Positions 1 through 6,135 of a stretch of DNA of 6,138 nt are shown here, piece by piece; the stretch's first letter is position 1; each line of letters opens with the position of its first letter. The position numbers were made by a program, and so were the translations under genes. The notes beneath the pieces are model-generated. The model was not told where the DNA came from, ran no database searches, and saw only the letters and a list, made by a program, of their open reading frames with translations. This DNA is from Nitrososphaerota archaeon (lineage in GTDB: Archaea; Thermoproteota; Nitrososphaeria; Nitrososphaerales; Nitrosopumilaceae), in the NCBI GenBank assembly GCA_028867395.1, contig JAGWGO010000098.1, forward strand, positions 1 through 6,138. Reading direction: 5' to 3'.

Positions 1-1
1 A

Positions 2-1378
2 CGCAAATTTAGCTCAAGAGAGTTACGTAAGCCAAGGATTCTGATACTGGGAGGAGGTTTTGCTGGAAGTAACGTATTACGTGAAATTCAGAAACGGCTA
101 GGCGAAAATACCGAAATAACGCTAGTAAGTCAAGACAACTTTTTTCTTTTCACTCCGATGCTTCCGGAAATTTCATCTGGAATGTTACATCCTAGTGACA
201 TTTCAACTCCGATAAGAGCATTTTGTAAAACAGCAAACTTTTGTCATGCCAAAGTACTATCAATTGATCTGGATGAGAAAAAAGTGACAGTGATTAGAAT
301 ATTTGACCAAAAAGAAACTGTGATAGAATATGATTATCTTATTCTTGCAATGGGAAGTAAAGACAACTTTTTTGGAAATGTAAATATTGAAGAATTTGCG
401 TTTACAATAAAAACACTGGAAGATGCAATTGCCATTAGAAATCACATCATAAGCGTACTTGAATGTGCGGATCAAGAAAAAGACAAGATTCTACAGGAAC
501 AGCTTTTGCGGTTTGTTGTAGTAGGCGGAGGTTTTGCTGGAGTCGAGATTGCCACTGAGATAAATCACTTTTTGCACGATGCAACGAAAAACTTTTACAA
601 AAATGTGGATCCATCGAAAATACGTGTCATTATAGTTTCAGCAAGAAGTGGAATTCTGCCTGAGGTCGGCGACGAGCTTGGCAAATATGCGTTAGATTAT
701 GTGCGTAAGTCTGGAATCGAAGTGATGACAAATACAAAAGCACTTGATGCCGGAGAAGACCACGTCTTACTCAGCGACAATACTATCATACCTTGTGCAA
801 CTCTCATCTGGGCGGGAGGAGTGATAGTTGAACCCTTGATATCTTCACTCAAATGCGATCATGGAGCATCAGGCCGCGTCATAGTTGATCATTACCTGAG
901 ACTCAAAGATCATCCAAGCATATTTGCATTAGGTGATTGTGCAAATGTAGTTGACCTCCACAACAATACTGTTTACCCAACAACTGCCCAGATTGCCATA
1001 AGACAGGCAAAAGTAGTTTCAAGAAACCTGGCAGCAGAGATCAATGGACAAGAGAATACCATGGAGATGTTTGATTATAAAAATAAAGGAGTCATGGCAA
1101 CAATAGGAAAGCGAGTAGGAGTAGCGTTAATCAATGGAAGAAAGACGTACGGATTCCAAGCATGGTTTTTGTGGAGATTCTTCTATTGGCTCAACTTACC
1201 AACAAATGAGAAGAAAATCAAGGTTGCCTTTGATTGGCTGCTTCATTCGATATTTAGCGCTGATATCATGACAGTAGGATTCATCAAGAAAAAGACACTG
1301 ACCAGACTTGAGACTCCAATTTATTCAATTCTAGAAAGAACCCAAGACGAATCATCTGAAAATCTTTCCTATCTGTAA
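2..1378 (+). CDS. Type II NADH:quinone oxidoreductase-like FAD-dependent dehydrogenase, 5' end outside window
   Basis: Likely a single-subunit, membrane-associated flavoprotein passing electrons from NAD(P)H to quinone without proton pumping (NDH-2 family, pyridine nucleotide-disulfide oxidoreductase fold). The frame is open to the left edge with no ATG, GTG or TTG before the ATG at 158. The FAD-binding GGGFAG (codons 17-22 of the visible 458) also lies before that ATG, so a start at 158 would remove an essential site and the gene is cut by the window. A second GGGFAG (175-180) is the NAD(P)H Rossmann motif, ALGDCA (309-314) the second FAD contact, and AQIAIRQ (329-335) matches the family's quinone-side AQ-motif. 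The aromatic C-terminal stretch around 385-425 (AWFLWRFFYWL, then FDWLLHSIF) resembles the amphipathic membrane anchor of NDH-2. Serines replace the usual acidic residue at the end of beta-2 in both nucleotide-binding folds. A related ferredoxin or sulfide:quinone reductase is less likely. The next gene follows after 38 bases. Confidence 0.88.
   Translation, partial: RKFSSRELRKPRILILGGGFAGSNVLREIQKRLGENTEITLVSQDNFFLFTPMLPEISSGMLHPSDISTPIRAFCKTANFCHAKVLSIDLDEKKVTVIRIFDQKETVIEYDYLILAMGSKDNFFGNVNIEEFAFTIKTLEDAIAIRNHIISVLECADQEKDKILQEQLLRFVVVGGGFAGVEIATEINHFLHDATKNFYKNVDPSKIRVIIVSARSGILPEVGDELGKYALDYVRKSGIEVMTNTKALDAGEDHVLLSDNTIIPCATLIWAGGVIVEPLISSLKCDHGASGRVIVDHYLRLKDHPSIFALGDCANVVDLHNNTVYPTTAQIAIRQAKVVSRNLAAEINGQENTMEMFDYKNKGVMATIGKRVGVALINGRKTYGFQAWFLWRFFYWLNLPTNEKKIKVAFDWLLHSIFSADIMTVGFIKKKTLTRLETPIYSILERTQDESSENLSYL
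53..541 (+). repeat. 15-bp exact direct repeat coding the two Rossmann GxGxxG loops (53-67 and 527-541)
   Basis: GGAGGTTTTGCTGGA occurs at 53-67 and again at 527-541, in the same frame. It encodes the GGFAG part of the FAD-binding and NAD(P)H-binding motifs of the flavoprotein. It marks the known internal duplication of this fold and is not a mobile or regulatory repeat, though identical codon choice across all five residues is notable after so long a divergence. Confidence 0.85.
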
Positions 1379-1392
1379 GTACACGTTCTATG

Positions 1393-1397
1393 TTTTT
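1393..1397 (+). terminator. Short T-tract after the flavoprotein gene, possible weak archaeal terminator
   Basis: Five T residues lie 14 bases after the flavoprotein stop codon, inside the 38-base gap. Archaeal RNA polymerase can terminate at T-tracts without a hairpin, but five T in AT-rich DNA is weak evidence. The same AT-rich stretch (TTTTTAGAAATTT) could instead be part of the promoter of the secreted-protein gene. Confidence 0.2.
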
Positions 1398-1416
1398 AGA
1401 AATTTGACATATCAGA

Positions 1417-2724
1417 ATGACAAAGTACAAAACGTCCTTCATTATTGAAAAAACCAGAATGAGAACTAAACTCGTACAGGGAATTGGAAAAACTCTGATT
1501 TTTGCATTATTTGTGATTTGTATAACACCCGTTTTTAGTGTACCAACATATGCACAAGTCACTCCAAATCAAGGAGTCATCATCTCTTCAAATCAAATAA
1601 ACACACCAATTCAATTCAACAAAAAAGTCTTTTCATGGACAGATAGGGTGCATATTACAATCTATGCCCCAGATTTTAACTCAGACCCTAACCTCATCGA
1701 TACAATTGGAGAAACTCAGGATGACAAAATCAGCGTGTGCACCACCGGACATTGTATACCATACAAACTGTCTGAAACTGGCACAAACACTGGAATTTTT
1801 TCAGGCTATGTAGATCTTACAGGTGATCCAACCCAAAAGGGCGCGCAAGGCATCGATGGAGCAGGCGAAAATCCCTCTGGCACGATATCAACATGTAATA
1901 CAATATGTGGGCCAACAAATGGAATGCTGCCAACTACTGGAAATGATGGCATATCAGTATCTTTCGAGTACTCTAGAGATCAGACAGTTACAGGATCCGC
2001 ATTAATTCGTTGGCACTTGGGTGAAATCCAGTGGTTGCAATCTAACTATCCTGCAAACGGTCAAGGAATTTTACAAATAATAGATCCAGATATGAGCATC
2101 AATCCGGACGCAATAAACAAATTCGATACTAATGTTTGGTCTGATTCCGACTCTGGCGGAATAAAGCTCACGATGACTGAGACAGATGCTGGATCGGGAA
2201 TATTTCAGGGCACGGTTGATTTTACCACACAATACCCATCTTCTGGCAACAGATTACACGTATCAGAAGGCGACGTCGTCACAGGAGAATACATTGATAG
2301 AACGTTACCCCCTCCTGCTTCGCCTGCAGACCAGGCTAAACTACTTGCTACCACCATAGTTGGCACGAATCTGCCACCACTTGACAGAGTGGAAGTAAGT
2401 AATCCCAGAATTGCAGATTCGACGGGGGATGGACTACACAAAATAACTGTGGGACAACAGATAGGAATTGTATCAGACATTACTAACAAGATGAGCAAGG
2501 ATCAAGACTTTGCATATCTAGTGCAGGTCCAAGATAGCAATGGAATCGCAGTTTCACTTTCTTGGATAACAGGCTCTTTAGCACCTAATCAAAACATGAG
2601 CCTTAGCCAATCATGGTCTCCAAAATCTGTTGGAGTATACACTGCGCAGATATTTGTCTGGGAGGGAGTGACAAATCCTAATGCATTATCCCCGCCATTA
2701 ACATTACAAATTCCGGTTTCATAA
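1417..2724 (+). CDS. Secreted cell-surface protein with two acidic beta-rich repeats and a C-terminal Ig-like domain
   Basis: I recognise the style (archaeal S-layer-like or envelope protein) but not a specific function. A signal peptide is clear: basic residues, the hydrophobic core TLIFALFVICITPVF (27-40) and a likely cleavage after TYA (A46|Q47). Two divergent copies of one module follow. Copy A is about 72-198, with IYAPDFNSDP, SETGTNTGIFSGYVD and a closing VTGSALIRW. Copy B is about 203-297, with IIDPDMSINP, TETDAGSGIFQGTVD and VTGEYIDRTL. A linker rich in Pro and Ala (298-305) leads to a C-terminal domain (about 323-435) with alternating hydrophobic strands, like CARDB-type Ig-fold domains. 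The mature protein has only four cysteines, C108/C113 and C160/C164, all in copy A. There is no C-terminal membrane helix, so it is released or held non-covalently. M15 (ATG at 1459) is a strong alternative start giving a normal-length signal peptide; neither start has a Shine-Dalgarno. Confidence 0.85.
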   Translation: MTKYKTSFIIEKTRMRTKLVQGIGKTLIFALFVICITPVFSVPTYAQVTPNQGVIISSNQINTPIQFNKKVFSWTDRVHITIYAPDFNSDPNLIDTIGETQDDKISVCTTGHCIPYKLSETGTNTGIFSGYVDLTGDPTQKGAQGIDGAGENPSGTISTCNTICGPTNGMLPTTGNDGISVSFEYSRDQTVTGSALIRWHLGEIQWLQSNYPANGQGILQIIDPDMSINPDAINKFDTNVWSDSDSGGIKLTMTETDAGSGIFQGTVDFTTQYPSSGNRLHVSEGDVVTGEYIDRTLPPPASPADQAKLLATTIVGTNLPPLDRVEVSNPRIADSTGDGLHKITVGQQIGIVSDITNKMSKDQDFAYLVQVQDSNGIAVSLSWITGSLAPNQNMSLSQSWSPKSVGVYTAQIFVWEGVTNPNALSPPLTLQIPVS

Positions 2725-2730
2725 CTGAAG

Positions 2731-2736
2731 TTTTTT
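2731..2736 (+). terminator. T6 tract just after the secreted-protein stop codon
   Basis: Six T residues start 6 bases after the TAA at 2722-2724, and no strong hairpin precedes them. This fits the T-tract-driven termination known in Archaea and would separate this gene from the kinase gene 178 bases further on. Confidence 0.4.
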
Positions 2737-2832
2737 ATGATGTTTGGGAAATGTCATTCTTTTGGAGCACACGATTCTCAGTTAGTGTCTAGCTTGATCA
2801 GACTGAAAATCTTATCATTGATTATGAGATAG

Positions 2833-2840
2833 AATATAAT
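2833..2840 (+). promoter_or_regulatory. Candidate TATA box for the histidine kinase gene
   Basis: AATATAAT is the best TATA-like octamer in the 189-base gap. Transcription would start near 2860, giving a leader of roughly 50 bases that carries the Shine-Dalgarno. TTTAAGAA at 2862-2869 is a competing candidate that would give a leader of about 25 bases. The sequence alone cannot choose between them. Confidence 0.3.
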
Positions 2841-2856
2841 GAAGTCATGATTCATT
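2838..2856 (+). promoter_or_regulatory. Near-perfect 19-bp palindrome upstream of the histidine kinase, candidate operator
   Basis: The site reads AATGAA-G-TCATGA-TTCATT. Removing the single G at 2844 leaves an exact 18-bp palindrome. It overlaps the end of the candidate TATA box at 2833-2840 and lies just upstream of the alternative one at 2862-2869, a typical place for a dimeric regulator to bind. As RNA it could also fold into a 6-bp stem with a 7-base loop. Function is inferred from symmetry and position only. Confidence 0.35.
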
Positions 2857-2899
2857 CAGGGTTTAAGAATTTACAGGCAAATACTGGTCATTATACGAG

Positions 2900-2907
2900 A
2901 AGGAGAG
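2900..2907 (+). promoter_or_regulatory. Strong Shine-Dalgarno of the histidine kinase gene
   Basis: AAGGAGAG ends 6 bases before the ATG at 2914. It fixes the start codon: no ATG lies between it and the in-frame TGA at 2848-2850. It is the only convincing ribosome binding site in the window, since neither the secreted protein, ilvD nor the small zinc protein has one. The kinase therefore probably has a leadered mRNA. Confidence 0.75.
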
Positions 2908-2913
2908 ATTTTC

Positions 2914-4059
2914 ATGGAATCGCATTCAAAGTATAACATTGAAAAAGGCAATAAGGACTACGAAAATTTTATTGAGCAGAATCTTGATGTAATCATAGAG
3001 CGATACCACAGAGCAGAGCAGAAATACAGAATCTTGTATGATAATTCTCCAGATCTTCTACGCACAATAAATTTGATGGGAGTCATAATAGATTGTAATC
3101 AAACTTATGCCAAAACGTTGTGTTATGCCCGTGATGAGGTTATAGGAGTTTCAATATTTGAACATGTAGCAGATCAAAGTTTGAATGATTTGCAAAAATC
3201 ATTTGCTGCATGGAAGGCAAATGGAATTGTTCACGACAGAAAGATATGGCTTAAAAGAAAAGATGGAAGCATATTTCCCACACTACTTAACGCAACGAAT
3301 CTCTACGATAGGTATGGTAACTTGGTTGGCAGTAATACTACAATTAGAGACATGACAGATATCTACATTGCAAGGGAAGCGACAGAGCAACAGAGAATAA
3401 AACGCATCAGTGACATGGGCATACTCTCAGCTCGAATAGCACACGACCTGAAAAATCCATTATCGGTAATTAAAAATAGTGTAGAACTTATGAAAATGAG
3501 ATCAAACCTAGATAACAAGACAAAGGTTGATTGCGAAAGAATAGAGAGAGCTGCTGTAAGAATTTCTCATCAAATAGAAGAAGTATTAGAGTATGTATGG
3601 CCTAAACCATTAGAATTTTCTAGTGCTTCTTTACTTGAGATTTTTGATGCGGTAATATCAAAGATTAATGTTCAACAAGTCACAATTGATCTGCCCAAGG
3701 TAGATATCAGCATCATATGCGACGTAGCAAAGTTGGAGATAGTTTTTTCCAATTTAATATTGAATGCAATTCAAGCTATGAATGGGACTGGAAACATCTA
3801 TCTGAAAATAAAGGATGAAAAAAAATCAGTCAGAATTGAGATAGAAGATATTGGCCATGGGATTCCCGACGATCTGCTTCCAAAAATATTTGAACCGCTA
3901 TTTACCACAAGACAGGTTGGAACCGGTCTTGGACTGGTAAGTTGTAAAAGCATTGTTGAGAAACATGGTGGGTCTATAGACATAAAGACTCAAATTAACA
4001 AAGGTACCACATTTATCATAAATTTGCCAAAAATTCATCCTAACGAATCATTCCTTTAG
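2914..4059 (+). CDS. Cytoplasmic PAS-domain sensor histidine kinase
   Basis: A two-component sensor kinase of 381 residues that autophosphorylates on histidine and should pass the phosphate to a response regulator, none of which is in the window. After a charged, possibly coiled N-terminus (1-32) comes one PAS domain (about 33-148), with the typical YDNSPDLL opening, a conserved WLKRKDGS strand, and an exit helix leading into the kinase. The HisKA dimerisation helix carries the H-box AHDLKNPL, with H177 the predicted phosphorylation site. The HATPase domain (about 265-375) has N-box N280/N284, D312-x-G314-x-G316, an F-box around IFEPLFTT (325-332) and G2 loop GTGLGL (336-341), so all catalytic motifs are present. 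There is no transmembrane segment or signal peptide, so it senses an intracellular cue. C61 and C70 in the PAS domain are candidate redox or cofactor ligands, but a heme or flavin ligand cannot be assigned. It resembles bacterial NtrB/PAS kinases, a class probably acquired by Archaea through transfer. Confidence 0.93.
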   Translation: MESHSKYNIEKGNKDYENFIEQNLDVIIERYHRAEQKYRILYDNSPDLLRTINLMGVIIDCNQTYAKTLCYARDEVIGVSIFEHVADQSLNDLQKSFAAWKANGIVHDRKIWLKRKDGSIFPTLLNATNLYDRYGNLVGSNTTIRDMTDIYIAREATEQQRIKRISDMGILSARIAHDLKNPLSVIKNSVELMKMRSNLDNKTKVDCERIERAAVRISHQIEEVLEYVWPKPLEFSSASLLEIFDAVISKINVQQVTIDLPKVDISIICDVAKLEIVFSNLILNAIQAMNGTGNIYLKIKDEKKSVRIEIEDIGHGIPDDLLPKIFEPLFTTRQVGTGLGLVSCKSIVEKHGGSIDIKTQINKGTTFIINLPKIHPNESFL

Positions 4060-4103
4060 AATTGAAAAGAATTTAGTTTTGAAATCAAAACTATTTTCAA
4101 TTC
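4059..4103 (+). terminator. Long bulged inverted repeat after the histidine kinase, terminator or operator
   Basis: Two nested perfect arms pair: outer GAATTGAAAA (4059-4068) with TTTTCAATTC (4094-4103), and inner TAGTTTTGA (4074-4082) with TCAAAACTA (4085-4093). Only a 5-base bulge (GAATT, 4069-4073) on the left and a 2-base centre interrupt it, giving 19 base pairs. The outer arm begins on the last base of the kinase stop codon. As RNA it would form a long AU-rich hairpin at the kinase mRNA 3' end. As DNA it ends 11 bases before the candidate ilvD TATA box, so it could also bind a regulator of ilvD. No T-tract follows the stem, so it is not a classical intrinsic terminator. Confidence 0.5.
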
Positions 4104-4113
4104 AAAAGAAGGC

Positions 4114-4123
4114 TAAAATTATA
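4114..4123 (+). promoter_or_regulatory. ilvD: TATA box of ilvD, spaced for leaderless transcription
   Basis: TAAAATTATA occupies positions -36 to -27 relative to the ilvD ATG at 4150, so initiation would fall at or a few bases before the start codon. No Shine-Dalgarno is present (the bases before ATG are TTTGTTATTTA), which fits a leaderless mRNA as is common in this archaeal group. ilvD is therefore likely transcribed separately from the kinase gene. Confidence 0.5.
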
Positions 4124-4149
4124 CCAATATCTAGTTCATTTGTTATTTA

Positions 4150-5826
4150 ATGGAGATATCAAGTAGGAATGTTGTCGAGGGACCCTCTAGAGCGCCCCAT
4201 AGAGCCATGTACAAAGCCATGGGACTAACAGATAGTGATTTAGGTAGACCGTTTATCGGAGTGTCACACACGGGGAACGAGGCAACGCCATGCAATATTC
4301 ATCTTGGTCGACTATCGCTTCATGCAAAGGCTGGAGTTCAAGAAGCTGGAGGCACCCCAAGAGAATTTTCTACTATCGCAGTAAGTGACGGTATTGCAAT
4401 GGGTCATGAGGGGATGAAGTCATCTCTTGTCAGTAGGGAAATAATAGCTGACTCTATCGAACTAATGGTAAGAGCACACCAATACGATGGTCTTGTTGGC
4501 ATAGCAGGTTGCGACAAAAGCTTGCCAGGCTCCATGATGGCAATGGCAAGATTGAACGTTCCTTCTGTCTTTGTATACGGTGGAACTATAATGCCAGGAA
4601 TTTATGAAGGAAAACAAGTTACAGTACAAGATGTATACGAAGCAGTTGGATCATACGAAGCAGGCCAACTAACTCTTGAAGCACTAAAGAATCTAGAAAA
4701 TGTAGCATGTCCTAACGCTGGTTCTTGTGGAGGAATGTATACTGCAAATACCATGGCCTCAATTAGTGAAGCTATAGGACTCGCGTTACCCGGGAGCGCT
4801 TCACCGCCTGCAGAGGACCCAAGAAGAGAACAGTTTGTACACGAAAGCGGCAAAGCAGTAATGAACCTACTTGAACTTGGAATAAGGCCCAAGGATATTC
4901 TAACGTTTGAAGCATTTGAAAATGCCATAACCGTAGCAAATGCCATAGGAGGTTCAACAAACGCAGTACTACACCTTTTGGCTTTATCAAGAGAGATTGG
5001 TGTGAATCTATCTTATGATGATTTTGAAAAGATAAGAAAAAGAACCCCCCATATTGCAGACATGAGACCGGGGGGATTTTATGTCATGTTAGACCTTGAT
5101 AAGATAGGCGGCATCCCATTAGTAATGAAAAGCTTGCAGAAAAAAAATCTCTTAAATGAAAACACCTTGACTGTAACTGGTAAAACTATGAAACAGAATT
5201 TAGACTCGATAAAACTCTCATTTAGTGAAAACCAGAAAGTTCTAAAACCTATTGAATCCCCAATTCACGATGTAGGAACCCTAACCATACTGAGAGGCTC
5301 ACTTGCTCCAGAGGGAGCAGTAGTAAAGGTTGCTGGAATGCATACGACAGAATTCATAGGCAAAGCTAGAGTGTTTGACAGGGAAGAAGAGGCGTTTGAT
5401 GCCATATCAAGACGTGCAATTATGGAGCATGATGTTGTGATAATAAGATACGAAGGTCCCAAAGGTGGACCAGGTATGCGAGAGATGTTAGGTGTCACAG
5501 CAGCTCTTGTCGGGCAGAAATTGGGCGAAAAAGTGGCGCTTGTCACAGATGGAAGATTTTCTGGTGCAACAAGAGGTTTGATGATAGGTCATGTCTCTCC
5601 AGAAGCTGCTGTGGGTGGAAACATTGCTTTGGTAAAGGACGGCGATGAAATTAGAATAAACATAGAAAAGAACAGCATAGACATGATTGTATCTGAAAAC
5701 GAAATTGCTGAACGCAGAAATCAATGGAAGCCAAGAAAGCCAAATTATGAAAGAGGTGCGCTAGCAAAATTTGCATCACTTGTTACTTCAGCTTCAGAAG
5801 GGGCAATAACAAAGCCCAAATGGTAA
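4150..5826 (+). CDS. ilvD: Dihydroxy-acid dehydratase
   Basis: Catalyses dehydration of 2,3-dihydroxy-isovalerate and 2,3-dihydroxy-3-methylvalerate to the 2-keto acids used for valine, leucine and isoleucine (cytoplasmic, EC 4.2.1.9). The 558 residues match the usual length of the IlvD/Edd family. The N-terminus SRAPHRAM...GRPFIGV is typical. Three cluster cysteines are present: C48 in TPCN, C121 in GCDKSLPG (with the family's Mg-binding D122 and carbamylated K123), and C193 in [12 protein letters not shown]. The C-terminal domain has GRFSGATRG, where S471 corresponds to the proposed catalytic base, followed by HVSPEA. The three-cysteine arrangement is that of DHAD rather than a clear sign of 6-phosphogluconate dehydratase (Edd) or a sugar-acid dehydratase, though those paralogues share many motifs. 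No other ilv or leu gene is beside it, so it is uncoupled from the rest of the pathway here. It converges on the small gene at 5841 with a 14-base gap. Confidence 0.95.
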   Translation: MEISSRNVVEGPSRAPHRAMYKAMGLTDSDLGRPFIGVSHTGNEATPCNIHLGRLSLHAKAGVQEAGGTPREFSTIAVSDGIAMGHEGMKSSLVSREIIADSIELMVRAHQYDGLVGIAGCDKSLPGSMMAMARLNVPSVFVYGGTIMPGIYEGKQVTVQDVYEAVGSYEAGQLTLEALKNLENVACPNAGSCGGMYTANTMASISEAIGLALPGSASPPAEDPRREQFVHESGKAVMNLLELGIRPKDILTFEAFENAITVANAIGGSTNAVLHLLALSREIGVNLSYDDFEKIRKRTPHIADMRPGGFYVMLDLDKIGGIPLVMKSLQKKNLLNENTLTVTGKTMKQNLDSIKLSFSENQKVLKPIESPIHDVGTLTILRGSLAPEGAVVKVAGMHTTEFIGKARVFDREEEAFDAISRRAIMEHDVVIIRYEGPKGGPGMREMLGVTAALVGQKLGEKVALVTDGRFSGATRGLMIGHVSPEAAVGGNIALVKDGDEIRINIEKNSIDMIVSENEIAERRNQWKPRKPNYERGALAKFASLVTSASEGAITKPKW

Positions 5827-5830
5827 AAAA
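5825..5830 (-). terminator. T6 tract (minus strand) after the small zinc-protein gene
   Basis: Six A on the plus strand read as TTTTTT on the minus strand, starting 10 bases beyond the minus-strand gene's stop codon and overlapping the ilvD stop codon. This suits archaeal T-tract termination of the minus-strand transcript. The two convergent genes leave almost no space, so their transcript 3' ends probably overlap. On the plus strand I see only a short TTTT (5847-5850) for ilvD, inside the opposing gene. Confidence 0.35.
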
Positions 5831-5840
5831 TATCCCAATC

Positions 5841-6080
5841 CTAGTCTTTTGGCAAGTGATACTGACAGAAAAACCTCATTTTCTGCCCAATTCTCTTGGC
5901 AGTAACAGACACTCCATCATCTAAGCTCGTATCACAAATTTCACATATGACTTCTCTTACGGTAGAATCTACCTGCGCTTTTTTCTTTGAGAAATACAGA
6001 TCTTGAAAAAGTAAGACATTGACGCGATTTATTCTAGGGTTTAGCATCTGCGACATATAGTACAGATCGCACCATCGCAT
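5841..6080 (-). CDS. Small CxxC/CxxH putative zinc-binding protein of unknown function
   Basis: I do not recognise a named family. In the longest form (79 residues) the C-terminal half has C46-x2-C49 and C72-x2-H75, separated by 22 residues, the pattern of a small treble-clef or zinc-ribbon-like fold. The first half is basic and hydrophobic (NPRINRVNVLLFQDLYFSKKK, about 14-34), like a nucleic-acid or protein-binding helix pair. It overlaps no other gene, converges with ilvD and has promoter-like DNA upstream, all supporting a real gene rather than a shadow. The start is uncertain: the ATG at 6080 overlaps a TATA-like TTTATAT at 6079-6085, whereas the next in-frame ATG at 6056 lies 29 bases from the first T of that box, ideal for leaderless initiation. 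The 71-residue form from 6056 is therefore favoured; 6047 is a third option. There is no signal peptide or clear membrane helix. It could be a transcription accessory factor, but that is a guess. Confidence 0.7.
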   Translation of the reverse strand: MRWCDLYYMSQMLNPRINRVNVLLFQDLYFSKKKAQVDSTVREVICEICDTSLDDGVSVTAKRIGQKMRFFCQYHLPKD

Positions 6081-6085
6081 ATAAA
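6079..6085 (-). promoter_or_regulatory. TATA box for the small zinc-protein gene, overlapping its most upstream ATG
   Basis: On the minus strand the bases read TTTATAT and are at -29 to -23 relative to the in-frame ATG at 6056. That spacing matches archaeal TATA boxes of leaderless genes and implies translation starts at 6056, not 6080. A second AT-rich element, TATTTAAAA on the minus strand around 6127-6134, is an alternative that would support the longer protein. Confidence 0.45.
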
Positions 6086-6087
6086 GG

Positions 6088-6104
6088 TACCGTACGATAC
6101 GGTA
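6088..6104 (-). promoter_or_regulatory. Perfect 17-bp palindrome beside the zinc-protein TATA box, candidate operator
   Basis: TACCGTA and TACGGTA are exact inverted 7-bp arms around a CGA centre. The site is adjacent to the upstream side of the TATA box at 6079-6085, where a dimeric regulator or a BRE-adjacent factor would act. It is GC-richer than its AT-rich surroundings. The regulator is unknown, and symmetry plus position are the only evidence. Confidence 0.5.
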
Positions 6105-6126
6105 ATTTTTGTGCCTATATGATTTG

Positions 6127-6135
6127 TTTTAAATA
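6127..6135 (+). promoter_or_regulatory. TATA-like element at right edge, possibly for a divergent gene outside the window
   Basis: TTTTAAATA is a good archaeal TATA match on the plus strand. A transcript from it would begin past the right edge, so a divergently oriented neighbour sharing the 6088-6104 palindrome is possible but unseen. The element is nearly symmetric and could equally serve the minus strand. Confidence 0.3.

Noticed and set aside
158..160. ATG at 158 as the start of the flavoprotein
   Set aside because: The open frame continues to the left edge and encodes the FAD-binding GGGFAG upstream, so this methionine is internal.
2205..2498. 97-codon minus-strand frame inside the secreted-protein gene
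   Set aside because: Antisense shadow of a well-supported gene; no motif or start signal.
2777..2804. Possible stem GTCT/AGAC around TGATCA in the kinase upstream region
   Set aside because: Only four pairs, with competing alternatives; no better than chance in this gap.
2737..2832. 31-codon plus-strand open frame after the secreted-protein gene
   Set aside because: It starts in the T-tract, has no ribosome binding site, no recognisable motif and ordinary intergenic composition.
4602..4946. 114-codon minus-strand frame inside ilvD
   Set aside because: Antisense shadow of a highly conserved enzyme; its residues simply mirror ilvD codons.
5045..5075. C6 (5045-5050) and G6 (5070-5075) runs that could pair as a stem
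   Set aside because: They lie inside the conserved ilvD coding sequence (codons for [13 protein letters not shown]) and are explained by Pro and Gly codons; no regulatory context.
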